Shown: positions 37,329 through 47,161, numbered from the stretch's first letter. The stretch: DNA of 64,000 nt from Iningainema tapete BLCC-T55 (GCF_014698965.1 NZ_JACXAE010000036.1:1-64000), one strand, 5' to 3'. Made by a program: numbers and translations. The notes: generated by a model from the letters alone, not told the origin.

Positions 37329-37709
37329 TTACTTTTGATGCCGTACCTCAATTACGGTGTGTACATTACCACGCGGAGTAAAATCCGCTTTCACCGTGAG
37401 TTGTAGGGGATCGCAAGCCGCAACGAAATCATCTAAAATCTGATTGGCTGATTCTTCGTGAGAAATGTAGCGATCGCGATAACTATTAATATATAGTTTC
37501 AGTGCTTTCAATTCCACCACTTTTTCATCTGGTACATAGGTAATATGAATCGTGGCAAAGTCTGGGTATCCTGAAAATGGACATTTACAGGTAAATTCTG
37601 GCAAAGTAATATTAATATCGTATCGCCTACCTACACGTGGATTGGGAAAGGTAATGAGTTTTCCGGACGCTATTTCACGTTCACCATATTTTACTTCTTG
37701 GCTTGTCAT
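37329..37709 (-). CDS. queF: NADPH-dependent preQ0 reductase
   Basis: 126 aa. Reduces 7-cyano-7-deazaguanine to 7-aminomethyl-7-deazaguanine in queuosine synthesis. Signature CKCPFSGYPDFA (catalytic Cys about 43) and the QueF motif ELKALKLYINSYRDR with SHEES are present. It is the short, single-domain type. Convergent with recF, 30 bases apart. Confidence 0.95.
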   Translation of the reverse strand: MTSQEVKYGEREIASGKLITFPNPRVGRRYDINITLPEFTCKCPFSGYPDFATIHITYVPDEKVVELKALKLYINSYRDRYISHEESANQILDDFVAACDPLQLTVKADFTPRGNVHTVIEVRHQK

Positions 37710-37738
37710 TTGTCAAAAATTTCTGTTTACTTTTTACT

Positions 37739-38140
37739 TTACTCTTCTTGTTCCCAGTCTGGACAACTTTCCGTCTCCCATCCATGCGGATGCATCCCGC
37801 ACACTAACATATTACCACCATATACTTGACCATGATAGTGATGACAGCCGATACAGGCAGAGTTTTTTTCTGATGTCGGCTCTACATAGTAGGGAAAACC
37901 ATGATCTACATCATCTGCGACAACTTCTTCCAGTTCCCAGTAAACTTCCATCAATGGTTCAGCTAAATCATGCAAATACTGATCTACTTCTGCGATCATG
38001 TTATTTTGTACTTGCTCGGTAAATTCTTCTGTCAATTCAAACAATGAATCTACCATTTCCGTCATCCCCACGAAAAAGCCTTCTACTTCTTCAGCTACGG
38101 TTTGGAGCATTTCCCATACATCTTTTTGCCACTTTTCCAT
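37739..38140 (-). CDS. Conserved cyanobacterial protein with C-terminal Cys/His cluster
   Basis: 133 aa. The first 80 residues form acidic amphipathic helices (EEVEGFFVGMTEMVDSLFEL). The last 40 hold CIGCHHYHGQ, VCGMHPHGW and SCPDWE, a likely metal-binding knuckle. It lies 29 bases upstream of queF in the same orientation. Function unknown; the pattern suggests a small Zn or Fe protein. Confidence 0.7.
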   Translation of the reverse strand: MEKWQKDVWEMLQTVAEEVEGFFVGMTEMVDSLFELTEEFTEQVQNNMIAEVDQYLHDLAEPLMEVYWELEEVVADDVDHGFPYYVEPTSEKNSACIGCHHYHGQVYGGNMLVCGMHPHGWETESCPDWEQEE

Positions 38141-38260
38141 AAAAATTTGTGTGCCTATAAGCCCTCTTTTTACTCAGGAGGATAGACACCCCTCCAATTT
38201 TAAATTTGGTATATTTATATAATTAACACACCTAACCTAGTAATTTTGGCAATACCGAAA

Positions 38261-38647
38261 TTACTGGTTGCGTTGAAGTTTTCTCAACTCTTCTTGTAGT
38301 TCTAGCACTTGTGTGCGTAATTCGTCTACATTATTAGTAGTTGATGTATCTTTCGCTGTAAAGTTCTCGTCTTCCTCTAGGATTTCGATGCGGCGAGGCT
38401 CAGAAGGAGGTGTACGCTCATCAACTGCTACGCCAGATGTTGGTTGCTGTGCCTGCTTCATCATATCTTCAACGAAGCGGCGGGCTTCTTCTGTAGTCAT
38501 TTCGCCCCGCGCTACCATTTCATCTGCCAGCTTTTGGACTTGCGATCGCAGTTCTGCTAATTTTCCGCCTGCTTTCTCGCCCGCGAAAGAAGCTAACCCA
38601 ACACCAAGGTAAACAGCCTTTTTAACAATATCTCCAAAACCAGGCAT
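38261..38647 (-). CDS. Phasin-like small coiled-coil protein
   Basis: 128 aa from ATG 38647 (MPGFGDIVKKAVYLGVGL). The frame is open 19 codons further upstream, but that stretch is the SRP RNA gene. A short hydrophobic N-terminus is followed by an amphipathic helix (LAELRSQVQKLADEMVARGE, TTEEARRFVEDMM), a charged linker, and a C-terminal leucine-rich coiled coil (LELQEELRKLQ). This pattern matches proteins annotated as phasin family in cyanobacteria. Confidence 0.75.
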   Translation of the reverse strand: MPGFGDIVKKAVYLGVGLASFAGEKAGGKLAELRSQVQKLADEMVARGEMTTEEARRFVEDMMKQAQQPTSGVAVDERTPPSEPRRIEILEEDENFTAKDTSTTNNVDELRTQVLELQEELRKLQRNQ

Positions 38648-38670
38648 TGTTGCTTTTGCGCTCCTAAAAT

Positions 38671-38763
38671 GGGGCGACCCGGAGACTACGCCTACTATAA
38701 GCATCCCGTGTTGCTGCTACCTTCCGGTCCTGACAAAGTTTAGGCGTTACAGTCGCATAGGTC
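38671..38763 (-). ncRNA. ffs: Bacterial signal recognition particle RNA (4.5S-type)
   Basis: On the minus strand the sequence contains GTCAGGACCGGAAGGTAGCA, the universally conserved SRP Alu-less apical loop (GGAAGG / AGCA). Flanking arms pair: GCGACTG...ACGCCTA with TAGGCGTAGTC, and GGACC with GGGTC at the ends. Length about 93 nt fits the small bacterial SRP RNA that binds Ffh. It ends 24 bases before the phasin-like ATG, so the two may share a transcript. Ends are approximate. Confidence 0.92.
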
Positions 38764-38895
38764 CAGGTCTTAAATTAGCATAGCACTAAATTTTCTAACT
38801 GTGTATTATTCCATCACAATTTGCCATTGATAAATTTTCTTTTCTTAATTAACGTGCAATAGCTGAGTAATCTAAAATCTAAAATCAAAAATGAT

Positions 38896-39447
38896 ATGAG
38901 TCGTTTTTTCATTGCCCTCCTGCCTTCAAGGGAAATCCAAGATTCTGCTCATCAGATTAGGCAGTACTTTAGCGATCGCTATGCCAGTCGCGGTGCTTTT
39001 AACTCACCACCCCATATTACCCTGCAACCACCCTTTGAATGGCATGACACCGATTTACCTCGCCTAGAAGAATGTTTAAGAAACTTTGCCAGTACACGAG
39101 AGTCAGTACCCATCACTCTCAGTGGTTACGGAGCCTTTGCTCCCCGCGTTATCTATATTAATGTAGTGAGAAGTCCTGAACTGTTAGCACTGCAAGCTGA
39201 TTTAATGGCTCATCTAGAAACTCACCTCTTAATTGTTGATCAAGTTGGCAAAACCCGCCCCTTTGCTCCCCACATGACAGTTGCGTTTAAGGACTTGACA
39301 AAGCAAAACTTTCGTGCTGCATGGTCAGAATTTGAAAATCGACAGTTAGAGTTTGAGTTTACGGCTTCTGAGTTAAGTTTACTACTGCATGACGGTAAGA
39401 GATGGAACGTTAAAACTGAGTTTCCTTTTTTATCTAACGTGTTGTGA
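38896..39447 (+). CDS. thpR: 2'-5' RNA ligase-family (2H) phosphoesterase
   Basis: 183 aa with two catalytic HxT/HxTx motifs, PPHITLQPPF near 40 and APHMTVAFKD near 119, the hallmark of 2H phosphoesterases such as RNA 2',3'-cyclic phosphodiesterase ThpR. The N-terminus SRFFIALLPSREIQ is also typical. Precise substrate is not predictable. Confidence 0.85.
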   Translation: MSRFFIALLPSREIQDSAHQIRQYFSDRYASRGAFNSPPHITLQPPFEWHDTDLPRLEECLRNFASTRESVPITLSGYGAFAPRVIYINVVRSPELLALQADLMAHLETHLLIVDQVGKTRPFAPHMTVAFKDLTKQNFRAAWSEFENRQLEFEFTASELSLLLHDGKRWNVKTEFPFLSNVL

Positions 39448-39523
39448 TTAACAGCTATTGCCACTTAAAGATTTATTGGTTATAAAGTAACAAAATAGAC
39501 ATAAACTTTAAGTATTATAAATC

Positions 39524-39916
39524 ATGCATAAAACATTGATTAGCGCCTTGATACTGATGGCAAGCGTTACTAGCACCAACAATTTAACCAAAGTAGATGC
39601 GCAGAAACCAAAAGTTAATTGCGCTAAGGCAACAAATACAGTGGAAATGAAGTACTGTTCGCAACAGTCGTATCAAAAAGCCGATGAAAAATTAAATCAG
39701 GGGTATAAAAAAGTTATATCTACTATCAGTGGTGAGCAAAAGCAATTACTAGTTACTGCACAGCAGGAATGGATTAAGTTTCGCGATAATAACTGTAATT
39801 TTGAAACCTACCTCTCTCGTGGTGGCACAGGTTATGAAATTTTTCGCAACGGTTGTCTTGAGCGTTTGACGAAACAACGCACAAAAGATTTGCAGGAGTA
39901 TCTATCTTCTCGTTAA
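39524..39916 (+). CDS. Secreted LprI-like (DUF1311) protein
   Basis: 130 aa. A signal peptide (HKTLISALILMASVTS) precedes a domain with CAKATNTVEMKYCSQQSYQ, LLVTAQQEWIKFRDNNC and RNGCLERLTKQRTKDL, the conserved cysteine and helix pattern of lysozyme inhibitor LprI/DUF1311 proteins. Expected in the periplasm, with two disulfides. Whether it inhibits lysozyme here is unknown. Confidence 0.85.
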   Translation: MHKTLISALILMASVTSTNNLTKVDAQKPKVNCAKATNTVEMKYCSQQSYQKADEKLNQGYKKVISTISGEQKQLLVTAQQEWIKFRDNNCNFETYLSRGGTGYEIFRNGCLERLTKQRTKDLQEYLSSR

Positions 39917-39925
39917 TCCGATTTA

Positions 39926-39953
39926 ATGTAGAGACGTTGCGACGAACGTCTCT
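39926..39953. repeat. GTAGAGACGTT palindrome
   Basis: GTAGAGACGTT and AACGTCTCTAC arms around GCGACG, same family as 35157-35185. It follows the LprI-like stop and could serve as a hairpin end. Confidence 0.7.
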
Positions 39954-40010
39954 ACAAAATATGTGGGTTTAAGGTACGGATGCGCTTATTACATCCAGTT
40001 GAAGACTGTT

Positions 40011-41303
40011 TTATCGACTACCAATGCCGTTGGGGCGTTGAATGATTGTTTCTACTACCCGCCGCTTTGCCTTGGGATCAATTCCTACTAAGCGCACGTA
40101 TTCGCCGTTATGTTCGGCTAGACAAGATTCTAAAGTGGCGATCGCTTCTGCCATATCATTAATTTGGTGAGTAGCAAAACTTTGCCAAGAGCCAGTGCGG
40201 AATCGTCGTTCATTTACATACTCAATGCCCACACGATATCCTTGAGCAAAAATCTGCCGCATCTGTTCTAATGTTTCTTGGCTAACTGGGGTACTCGGTA
40301 TTTGATTGTTGTGGTTGTCATAATTACGAGCGGTATTATCAATTGTTGAACCATTAGGCGACGACTGATAATTAACTGGTACTTCGGCAAATTTCGGTGC
40401 AGTAGCTGGTTGATAATTTTTTCTATTTAGTCGATTGTACTCATCAACTAACTGGGAATTTTCCACCCGTTTTTGTTCACCAACCATCAACTTACCCATC
40501 TCAATTAAATGAGACAAGCTGAAATCTGGCTTTTTAAATGTTGGTGGTCCTTCCACACTATTTACCACACGTAGGGATACACGCTCAATTCCGATGTCGT
40601 GAATGAAGTGGCGGATTTGTTCATCATAGATACGCGATCGCAAAGCACTAAAAAAGTCAATAGACTGGTTAGCAAAAGTATCAACAAACTGTTCAACCTC
40701 CCGACGCGACAATCCATCAGGAGAGAAAATTCCCTCAACAATTCCCACCTTGTCATCTCGGTTAGGTTCCCAGTAAAATTTCTCCATCCGACCATCGCGA
40801 ATCAACGGTGCATACAAAGTGGAAAAATCGTTACCTGTGACAATTATGGGCACGCGATGTAAAGGCGTTGAATCGTAACTACCAGGAAGCTGTACATCAG
40901 TAGGATTATCAGCGATATTCATCAGCGTGGCATTCACCAACTGAGTATTTACCGTATACTGAGTGCCTTCATCAAAACGTCCCGCACCTGCATCTAAATC
41001 ATTAATCATCAGCACACACATTCTCCCGCGCACCCGAATAAGTTCCGCAGTTTCGCGGTAGCGCAAACGAATCAAACGTGCTGGATCTCCTGCATCTGGA
41101 CTTTCCAATTCTCCGCCGGATATGTGAGTAACTTCGACACCCATTCTCTCGAAGACTAACTCACATTGAAAAGACTTACCCTCCCCCTTGCGTCCATGAA
41201 TACCTAGAATCAATGGTACTCTTACACCAGGAAGATCGAGGTAGTTTTTGGTAATATGAACGGCAAGTTTGTCTTGAAAGCGAGGAGAAATATAATAGCT
41301 CAT
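40011..41303 (-). CDS. rca: RuBisCO activase with C-terminal RbcS-like domain
   Basis: 430 aa from ATG 41303 (MSYYISPRF); ten upstream codons in the frame are not conserved. AAA+ motifs: Walker A HGRKGEGKSF near 40, Walker B VLMINDLDAG near 95, and VPIIVTGND sensor 1. It removes sugar phosphates from RuBisCO. After a low-complexity linker (about 290-345, N- and P-rich) comes a RuBisCO small-subunit-like domain (RQIFAQGYRVGIEYVNERRF, then EYVRLVGID) that tethers the activase to carboxysomal RuBisCO. Located downstream of rbcLXS but separated from it by a toxin-antitoxin pair. Confidence 0.93.
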   Translation of the reverse strand: MSYYISPRFQDKLAVHITKNYLDLPGVRVPLILGIHGRKGEGKSFQCELVFERMGVEVTHISGGELESPDAGDPARLIRLRYRETAELIRVRGRMCVLMINDLDAGAGRFDEGTQYTVNTQLVNATLMNIADNPTDVQLPGSYDSTPLHRVPIIVTGNDFSTLYAPLIRDGRMEKFYWEPNRDDKVGIVEGIFSPDGLSRREVEQFVDTFANQSIDFFSALRSRIYDEQIRHFIHDIGIERVSLRVVNSVEGPPTFKKPDFSLSHLIEMGKLMVGEQKRVENSQLVDEYNRLNRKNYQPATAPKFAEVPVNYQSSPNGSTIDNTARNYDNHNNQIPSTPVSQETLEQMRQIFAQGYRVGIEYVNERRFRTGSWQSFATHQINDMAEAIATLESCLAEHNGEYVRLVGIDPKAKRRVVETIIQRPNGIGSR

Positions 41304-41394
41304 GTATATACCTGGAAAAGCAAACTTCTGCAAATAATGTTAAGTTTTTTTGGTTACAAATGTTCATCTATCTTTGGTAGCAAGCTATTGCTAC

Positions 41395-41775
41395 TTACCA
41401 CAGTCTCTGAATAGGATAAGCATCAAAAACTCTATCCGCGCTAATTATGGGTATCTGTTCCACCATTGCCTGTGCAATTAACATTCTGTCAAATGGATCG
41501 CGATGATGCAAAGGTAGTGTTGCAACAACAGTAATGTGGTCTATTTTTAGATCTAGTAATTCAATCCCATTAGGACTAAGTTGTTGCTCTATAAAAACAT
41601 GAAAAGGTATACCAAAATTCAATTTACCGATACTAAGTTTAATTGCTATTTCCCAAATACTAGCTGTGCTGAGAAAATTTTCGTTATTTTCAATTTGCGA
41701 TCGCACTTCGACACTGATTTTTGGATTTCCCATAACAAACCAAATGAAGCTATGAGTATCCAGTAGTTGTTTCAT
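41395..41775 (-). CDS. PIN-domain toxin, VapC-like
   Basis: 126 aa. Acidic residues D6 (LLDTHSFIW), E42 (SIWEIAIK), D93/D96 (HHRDPFDRML) and D114 (SADRVF) complete a PIN active site, as in type II RNase toxins. Its ATG overlaps the antitoxin stop by 1 base. Intact and normal length. It interrupts the rbcS-rca spacing. Confidence 0.9.
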   Translation of the reverse strand: MKQLLDTHSFIWFVMGNPKISVEVRSQIENNENFLSTASIWEIAIKLSIGKLNFGIPFHVFIEQQLSPNGIELLDLKIDHITVVATLPLHHRDPFDRMLIAQAMVEQIPIISADRVFDAYPIQRLW

Positions 41776-41999
41776 TACATGTAATCCTTAAAGTCTTCTA
41801 GTGGTGCGTCAAAGTCATCCGATATTGTAACTAAACCTTTTGCGCTTCCAAATGTTGGACGACGTTTCACTGGAGACACCGGAGTTAGTTTGATCACGGG
41901 GCGCTCGTCTTTGGTAATTACGATTTCTTCGCCACTAAGTGCTGCCTTTATTAAGTCTGGCAGATTTTGAGAGGCTTCGGTAACAGTAATTTGTTGCAT
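41775..41999 (-). CDS. Phd/YefM-family antitoxin
   Basis: 74 aa from ATG 41999, chosen over GTG 42008 because GAGGTG lies 7 bases upstream of the ATG. ITVTEASQNLPDLIKAAL plus IVITKDERPVIKLTPV is the Phd/YefM DNA-binding fold; the C-terminal tail (LEDFKDYM) would wrap the PIN toxin. Toxin and antitoxin are translationally coupled and probably autoregulated. Confidence 0.9.
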   Translation of the reverse strand: MQQITVTEASQNLPDLIKAALSGEEIVITKDERPVIKLTPVSPVKRRPTFGSAKGLVTISDDFDAPLEDFKDYM

Positions 42000-42074
42000 A
42001 AGTGTCACCTCTATGTAGCTAGATAGTTGAGTTGATTGCTGCCACTATCTTAACACTTCGACCAATAAGGAAAA

Positions 42075-42100
42075 GGTGCGTTACGCTATGCTAACGCACC
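42075..42100. repeat. Hairpin between rbcS and the antitoxin
   Basis: GGTGCGTTA and TAACGCACC form a perfect 9-bp stem with an 8-base loop, 30 bases past the rbcS stop on the minus strand. It may end or stabilise the rbc transcript; no T run follows. Confidence 0.6.
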
Positions 42101-42129
42101 CTCCGAATTAATTTGAGCGTGAGATGGTT

Positions 42130-42465
42130 TTAGTATCTGCTGCTGTTGGGTTTGTGAACGATAAAGCTAAGAATTTGGCACTGCTTAACGTTATCGAAAC
42201 CTACAACACGGATATAGCAATTGCCATACTGAGAACGGCAAGATTGCACTTCGTTGAGTACTTCTTGAGTGCTTCTAGCACTGAACAAAGGTAGTTTCCA
42301 CATTGTCCAGTAGAACTCTGCAGGTTCAGATTTTTCGTTGAACTCAATTGCTGGAATGTAACCTTGGTTCAGGATGTACTGGATTTGCTTAGCAATTTGA
42401 GCATCACTGAGGGGAGGTAGGTAGGAAAGGGTTTCGTAACGACGCTCTTTTGGTAGGGTTTGCAT
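42130..42465 (-). CDS. rbcS: RuBisCO small subunit
   Basis: 111 aa, normal cyanobacterial form IB length. [20 protein letters not shown] and [13 protein letters not shown] with WTMWKLPLF and YIRVVGFDN are diagnostic. It caps the L8 core to make L8S8 RuBisCO. Third gene of rbcL-rbcX-rbcS, with a 100-base repeat-bearing spacer before it. Confidence 0.97.
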   Translation of the reverse strand: MQTLPKERRYETLSYLPPLSDAQIAKQIQYILNQGYIPAIEFNEKSEPAEFYWTMWKLPLFSARSTQEVLNEVQSCRSQYGNCYIRVVGFDNVKQCQILSFIVHKPNSSRY

Positions 42466-42567
42466 AATTGATGTAATTGGTTGGTATTTTTGTTGATTGT
42501 TAATTGCTGATTGTTAATTGTTAATTGCCAGTCTTCCAGTCTTCCATTAACCATTAACAATTAACCA

Positions 42568-42960
42568 TTAGCCATTTTCTTCTGGAGTTGCTTGCTGTTC
42601 TGATTCTGGGCTGGGATTTGATGTGTCTAATTGCGTAATTCGCTCCAAATGCTTGCGACGATGCTCCATATTTGCCTGCTGAATGCCAGTGCGAACCATT
42701 TCCGGTAAGTATTCAAGTACTTCTTGCGCTATGTGTTCCCTGACAGTCATAATCCGCAGCGCCAAATCTGGCTTTTCTCGGAACAGTGCCTCAATATATG
42801 CTTCTCCGTCTTGAATTTTGTCAGCGGAAAAGCTTTGGAACCAAAGTGCCAAGGGAGGATTTGTTTCGCTCAGTTGAGCCAAAACGGTTCTCAACGCCTG
42901 GTAAGTCAGGTAGCTTGAGAGCGTTTTGGCTGTGTCCTTCGCAATTTGCTTTATATTCAT
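42568..42960 (-). CDS. rbcX: RuBisCO assembly chaperone RbcX
   Basis: 130 aa, all-helical. QIAKDTAKTLSSYLTYQALR and LALRIMTVREHIAQEVLEYL form the homodimer that grips the C-terminal tail of RbcL during assembly. The last 20 residues are acidic and disordered. Placed between rbcL and rbcS, the usual order in filamentous cyanobacteria. Confidence 0.96.
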   Translation of the reverse strand: MNIKQIAKDTAKTLSSYLTYQALRTVLAQLSETNPPLALWFQSFSADKIQDGEAYIEALFREKPDLALRIMTVREHIAQEVLEYLPEMVRTGIQQANMEHRRKHLERITQLDTSNPSPESEQQATPEENG

Positions 42961-43064
42961 GCTTGATCCCAGCCCTCAAAGAAGTCAAAAGTTAAAAGTC
43001 AAAAGTAAAAAGAAAGAAGGATTATTTTCTTTTACCTTTTAACTTTTTACCTTTTACTTAATTA

Positions 43065-44495
43065 TCAGACGGTATCAACTGGTTTGAAGTCGAACTTGAT
43101 TTCCTTCCACAGTTCGCAAGCAACAGCTAGTTCTGGACTCCACTTAGCGGCTTCGCGGATTACGTCGTTGCCTTCTTGTGCCAAGCTGCGTCCTTCGTTA
43201 CGTGCTTGGATACAAGCTTCTAGGGCGACGCGGTTAGCGGTTGCACCAGGAGCGTTACCCCAGGGGTGTCCTAGAGTACCACCACCGAATTGTAGTACGG
43301 AGTCATCACCGAAGATTTCTACTAGAGCAGGCATGTGCCATACGTGGATACCACCAGAAGCAACAGCCATTACACCAGGCATAGAAGCCCAGTCTTGGGT
43401 GAAGTAGATACCGCGAGACTTATCTTGCTCAACATAGTTTTCACGCAACAAGTCAACGAAGCCCATTGTGATACCGCGTTCACCTTCCAACTTACCTACA
43501 ACGGTGCCGGTGTGGATGTGATCGCCACCAGACATGCGTAGAGTTTTAGCTAATACACGGAAGTGGATACCGTGGTTCTTTTGACGGTCGATCACAGCGT
43601 GCATAGCGCGGTGGATGTGCAGCAACAAACCGTTGTCGCGACACCAACGAGCTAATGTGGTGTTAGCTGTGAAGCCTGCGGTGAGGTAGTCATGCATGAT
43701 GATGGGCTGTTTGAGTTCCTTAGCGAACTCTGCCCGTTTGAGCATTTCTTCACAGGTGGGAGCGGTGACGTTCAGGTAGTGACCTTTGATTTCACCTGTT
43801 TCAGCTTGTGCTTTGCTAATAGCTTCAGCAACAAACAAGAAGCGATCGCGCCATCTTTGGAATGGTGCGGAGTTGATGTTTTCGTCATCTTTGGTGAAGT
43901 CTAGACCACCGCGTAAGCACTCATATACTGCACGTCCGTAGTTCTTAGCAGACAGTCCCAATTTGGGTTTAATTGTACAACCCAATAGAGGACGACCGTA
44001 CTTGTTGAGTTTGTCGCGCTCTACTTGGATACCATGAGGAGGTCCTTGGAATGTCTTTAGGTAAGCTACAGGAATGCGTAAGTCTTCTAGACGTAAGGCT
44101 TTGAGAGCTTTGAACCCAAACACGTTACCTACGATTGAGGTCAACATGTTGGTTACAGAACCTTCTTCAAATAGATCTAGAGGATAAGCTACGTAAGCAA
44201 TGAATTGGTTGTCATCACCGGGTACTGGCTCAATGTCATAACAACGACCTTTGTAGCGGTCTAGGTCAGTAAGCAAATCTGTCCATACAGTTGTCCAAGT
44301 ACCTGTGGAAGACTCAGCAGCCACAGCAGCGCCTGCCTCTTCAGGTGGAACTCCGGGCTGGGGTGTAACGCGGAATGCCGCTAATATATCTGTATCTTTG
44401 GGTGTGTAATCTGGTGTGTAGTATGTAAGTCTGTAATCCTTTACCCCTGCTTGATACCCTGTTTTCGACTGAGTCTTCGTTTGAGAGTAAGACAT
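43065..44495 (-). CDS. rbcL: RuBisCO large subunit, form IB
   Basis: 476 aa from ATG 44495 ([17 protein letters not shown]); twelve upstream codons are not part of the protein. Carbamylated lysine region [20 protein letters not shown], loop 6 [20 protein letters not shown] in pieces, and the closing KEIKFDFKP are canonical. Fixes CO2 onto ribulose bisphosphate. A GAAGG ribosome site precedes it. Very clear identity. Confidence 0.98.
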   Translation of the reverse strand: MSYSQTKTQSKTGYQAGVKDYRLTYYTPDYTPKDTDILAAFRVTPQPGVPPEEAGAAVAAESSTGTWTTVWTDLLTDLDRYKGRCYDIEPVPGDDNQFIAYVAYPLDLFEEGSVTNMLTSIVGNVFGFKALKALRLEDLRIPVAYLKTFQGPPHGIQVERDKLNKYGRPLLGCTIKPKLGLSAKNYGRAVYECLRGGLDFTKDDENINSAPFQRWRDRFLFVAEAISKAQAETGEIKGHYLNVTAPTCEEMLKRAEFAKELKQPIIMHDYLTAGFTANTTLARWCRDNGLLLHIHRAMHAVIDRQKNHGIHFRVLAKTLRMSGGDHIHTGTVVGKLEGERGITMGFVDLLRENYVEQDKSRGIYFTQDWASMPGVMAVASGGIHVWHMPALVEIFGDDSVLQFGGGTLGHPWGNAPGATANRVALEACIQARNEGRSLAQEGNDVIREAAKWSPELAVACELWKEIKFDFKPVDTV

Positions 44496-44847
44496 ATTTT
44501 CCTTCCAAGAAGTCACTCTTTTTATCAGCAAATTACATCCCGCGCAACTTTTGTCCTCCTCGCTTTACAAAAATTTGGAGGAGTAATGAAGGAAAGACAA
44601 AAATTGCACTTCGCGTAATATGTATCTTGTTTCACAATATATCAAGAATGTAATAAGTTATCCTTTGAATATTTTTAACTCTTATATTTAAATTTTTTAT
44701 AAAAAGATTTCTTAAGCTTTATGTTAGAAAACTTTACAAAAACTAATAAAAAGTTGAAATGTTAGAAAAATTACAAAGTAAGGGAACACTAACTTTAACC
44801 AAAAGCCACTAAAGGCAATGGTTAGAGAAACTGTTTCCTTTTGAAGT
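44496..44847 (-). promoter_or_regulatory. rbc operon leader and divergent promoter region
   Basis: About 350 bases between rbcL and the divergent propeller gene. The long untranslated leader includes an inverted repeat CCTCC...GGAGG near 44554-44582 and AT-rich stretches. Promoters for both directions must lie here; I could not single out -35/-10 elements or an NtcA site with confidence. Confidence 0.45.
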
Positions 44848-45978
44848 ATGAGTGTGGTGTTATTCTGCAAACGTATTAATTTATTAATGTGTTCTCTGCT
44901 GGTAAGTCTATTGGCTGTGCCAGTGAAGGATACTGTCACGATGGCAATTCCCGTAAATAGCCAAAAAAGTAGTCATCTATTGCTACAAACTAATGTTGAG
45001 GTTGAGCCATCAGATTTAGGAACTGCTTACCCTGCTTCGCCACCACCACCGCGACAAGATCCCGTACCAAATGAACGCATACCACAAGAGCGATCGCTTG
45101 ATGAGATCGATTATCGCGTTAGTGCAATGCAGGAAGATTATGCAGGTAATCTTTGGATTGGTTTTTGGCGGGGGTTGTCAAAGATTGACCCAAATACTGG
45201 TAATATACTAGCTCGTGTTAGTTTACCAAATCTTGCCATTGGTGCTTTAGCTCAAGACAAAGTTGGACGTTTGTGGGTCGGAACTTATGAAGGACTAAAG
45301 CGAGTAGATCCTCGTACTAGCGAAATTACAGCGGAGAACTTATTTTTGCCTTCTAAACGAGTATTGTCAATGCTTGTTGACAAACGCGGCTATTTATGGG
45401 CAGGAACAGATAACGGTTTAAGCTTGATTAGTCCCGATCAAGGTTTAATCAAAACAACATTAAAGAATCTACCAGGTGTCAGCGCCAATGCTCTCACTTT
45501 AGACGCAGAAGGTCAACTTTGGGTGGGAACTCTTGATGGCTTAGTTAGAGTGAACACTGCTAGTGCTTTGCTAATGAAGCGCATTAACAATCTTCCCGGA
45601 ACGACTGTTCAAGCTCTAGCTATTAGTCCACAAGGATTAATATGGGCGGGAATGCCCAACAATTTATTAGTAATTAACCCGAAAAATGGTATAGTTTTAC
45701 GGTCTGTAACTCCCTTACGGGGAAAGAATGTCACAGCCATACGCTTTGCCCAAGATGGTAGTGTTTGGGTCGGTACTAATAATGGTTTGCTAAGATTAAA
45801 TCCTAACACTGGAGCATTGCTTGACCAAGTTGCAGGTCTTCCTTCTAGCCGTGTGTTTGCCCTTGCACCAGACGCGGGTAACAAATTATGGATCGGCACT
45901 AGTGAAGGTTTAGCTTGGTTAATGCCTAAAATGGTAGGTGCAAAACCCCATCTTGCCTTCAGTCGCGCCGTTAAATAA
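44848..45978 (+). CDS. Exported beta-propeller repeat protein
   Basis: 376 aa. A hydrophobic N-terminus (signal or anchor) and a proline-rich linker lead into about six or seven repeats of the two-component-regulator propeller type: [100 protein letters not shown]. No kinase or enzyme domain follows, so it is a stand-alone propeller, probably periplasmic. Its stop is 13 bases before panB. Confidence 0.85.
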   Translation: MSVVLFCKRINLLMCSLLVSLLAVPVKDTVTMAIPVNSQKSSHLLLQTNVEVEPSDLGTAYPASPPPPRQDPVPNERIPQERSLDEIDYRVSAMQEDYAGNLWIGFWRGLSKIDPNTGNILARVSLPNLAIGALAQDKVGRLWVGTYEGLKRVDPRTSEITAENLFLPSKRVLSMLVDKRGYLWAGTDNGLSLISPDQGLIKTTLKNLPGVSANALTLDAEGQLWVGTLDGLVRVNTASALLMKRINNLPGTTVQALAISPQGLIWAGMPNNLLVINPKNGIVLRSVTPLRGKNVTAIRFAQDGSVWVGTNNGLLRLNPNTGALLDQVAGLPSSRVFALAPDAGNKLWIGTSEGLAWLMPKMVGAKPHLAFSRAVK

Positions 45979-45991
45979 CATTCATCGCCAA

Positions 45992-46765
45992 ATGCCAGTT
46001 ACCACCCAGCAATTAATTCAATTTAAACAACAGGGGCGTCCAATTGTGGCGTTGACAGCCTGGGATTATGCTCTAGCCCAAATATTGGATGTTGCTGGCG
46101 TGGACTTAATTTTGGTGGGTGACTCAATGTCGGTAGTGTTGGGGTATGAAACGACACTACCAATTACTCTTGATGAAATGCTGTATCATGCCAAATCAGT
46201 GCGTCGTGGTGTGAAACGAGCATTGGTGGTAGTAGATTTACCATTTTTAACGTATCAAGAAAGTATTCAACAAGCGATGCACTCAGCGGGACGTGCAATT
46301 AAGGAAACGGGTGCGCAAGCAGTAAAGTTGGAAGGTGGGTATCCAGCGATGGTGGAAACTATTGCTCGTTTGGTACAAGCAGGAATTCCCGTGATGGCGC
46401 ATGTGGGTTTGACACCACAATCTTTACATCAAATTGGTTTACGACAACAAGGGAAAACCGAGGAAGCAGCACAGAGGATTTTTCATGAAGCGATCGCTCT
46501 AGAACAAGCGGGTGCATTTTCCATTGTACTAGAACACATCCCCGCTGATTTAGCATTACAAATTACTCAAAAACTCCGTATTCCTACGATTGGCATTGGT
46601 GCAGGAGTAAACTGTGATGGACAAGTTTTAGTCACATCTGATGTACTGGGACTTTTAGAAAAGCAACCACCATTTGCTAAAGTTTATACCAACTTACGCG
46701 AGACAATTACCAAAGCCGTGCAAGATTTTAGTGTGGAAGTTAGGGAGCGAAAGTTTCCACAATAA
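45992..46765 (+). CDS. panB: Ketopantoate hydroxymethyltransferase
   Basis: 257 aa from ATG 45992; the 18 extra upstream codons overlap the propeller gene. It transfers a hydroxymethyl group to 2-oxoisovalerate in pantothenate synthesis. Signatures [30 protein letters not shown] (metal-binding Asp), VKLEGG and [14 protein letters not shown] are present. Slightly shorter than E. coli PanB but complete. Confidence 0.95.
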   Translation: MPVTTQQLIQFKQQGRPIVALTAWDYALAQILDVAGVDLILVGDSMSVVLGYETTLPITLDEMLYHAKSVRRGVKRALVVVDLPFLTYQESIQQAMHSAGRAIKETGAQAVKLEGGYPAMVETIARLVQAGIPVMAHVGLTPQSLHQIGLRQQGKTEEAAQRIFHEAIALEQAGAFSIVLEHIPADLALQITQKLRIPTIGIGAGVNCDGQVLVTSDVLGLLEKQPPFAKVYTNLRETITKAVQDFSVEVRERKFPQ

Positions 46766-46884
46766 TAAGATGACAACACTATTAATATTTGGCGAGTATT
46801 TCATTGTATACACGAACACCATGTATTGAAGTACATGGCGGCGTGGGGAAGAATGAAATAGCCCTGGTAATTGGTATTAAACGC

Positions 46885-46986
46885 TTATCGCTTGATATGC
46901 TGGGCGATCGCCTGCTCCACTATACGAATATTTTCTTCTATTGGTCTCAATTCTTGTGTGGACATTTCTTCAAAATTAGGTTTCAT
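46885..46986 (-). CDS. Short DUF6887-like protein
   Basis: 33 aa from ATG 46986, overlapping the DUF6888-like stop by 11 bases. MKPNFEEMSTQELR is the typical opening of DUF6887 proteins, which I recall being about 60-80 aa. The middle seems deleted and the end reads IEENIRIVEQAIAQHIKR. Probably a shrunken copy; possibly non-functional. Confidence 0.5.
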   Translation of the reverse strand: MKPNFEEMSTQELRPIEENIRIVEQAIAQHIKR

Positions 46987-47161
46987 TTATAAATCTCCAA
47001 CTTCCATCACGAAACACAAGGATTTGTAGTTCATCACCTGCTAAAATGAACACATTTCCCGTTTTGTCACTAAAACGGAATAGCGCTATTTCTCGGTATA
47101 AGTCGGACAAGGACTGGGAAATGATCACACATATAAGGGCTTGTCGCGCTGTAGGGTAAAT
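46976..47161 (-). CDS. DUF6888-like small protein
   Basis: 61 aa: QALICVIISQSLSDLYREIA, LFRFSDKTGNVFILAGDELQ, ILVFRDGSWRFINE. This matches the DUF6888 pattern of small cyanobacterial proteins encoded ahead of DUF6887. There is no ATG, GTG or TTG between the preceding in-frame stop and the conserved region; ATT at 47161 occupies the start position. Either the rare start ATT is used or the start codon has been lost. Confidence 0.55.
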   Translation of the reverse strand: MYPTARQALICVIISQSLSDLYREIALFRFSDKTGNVFILAGDELQILVFRDGSWRFINET

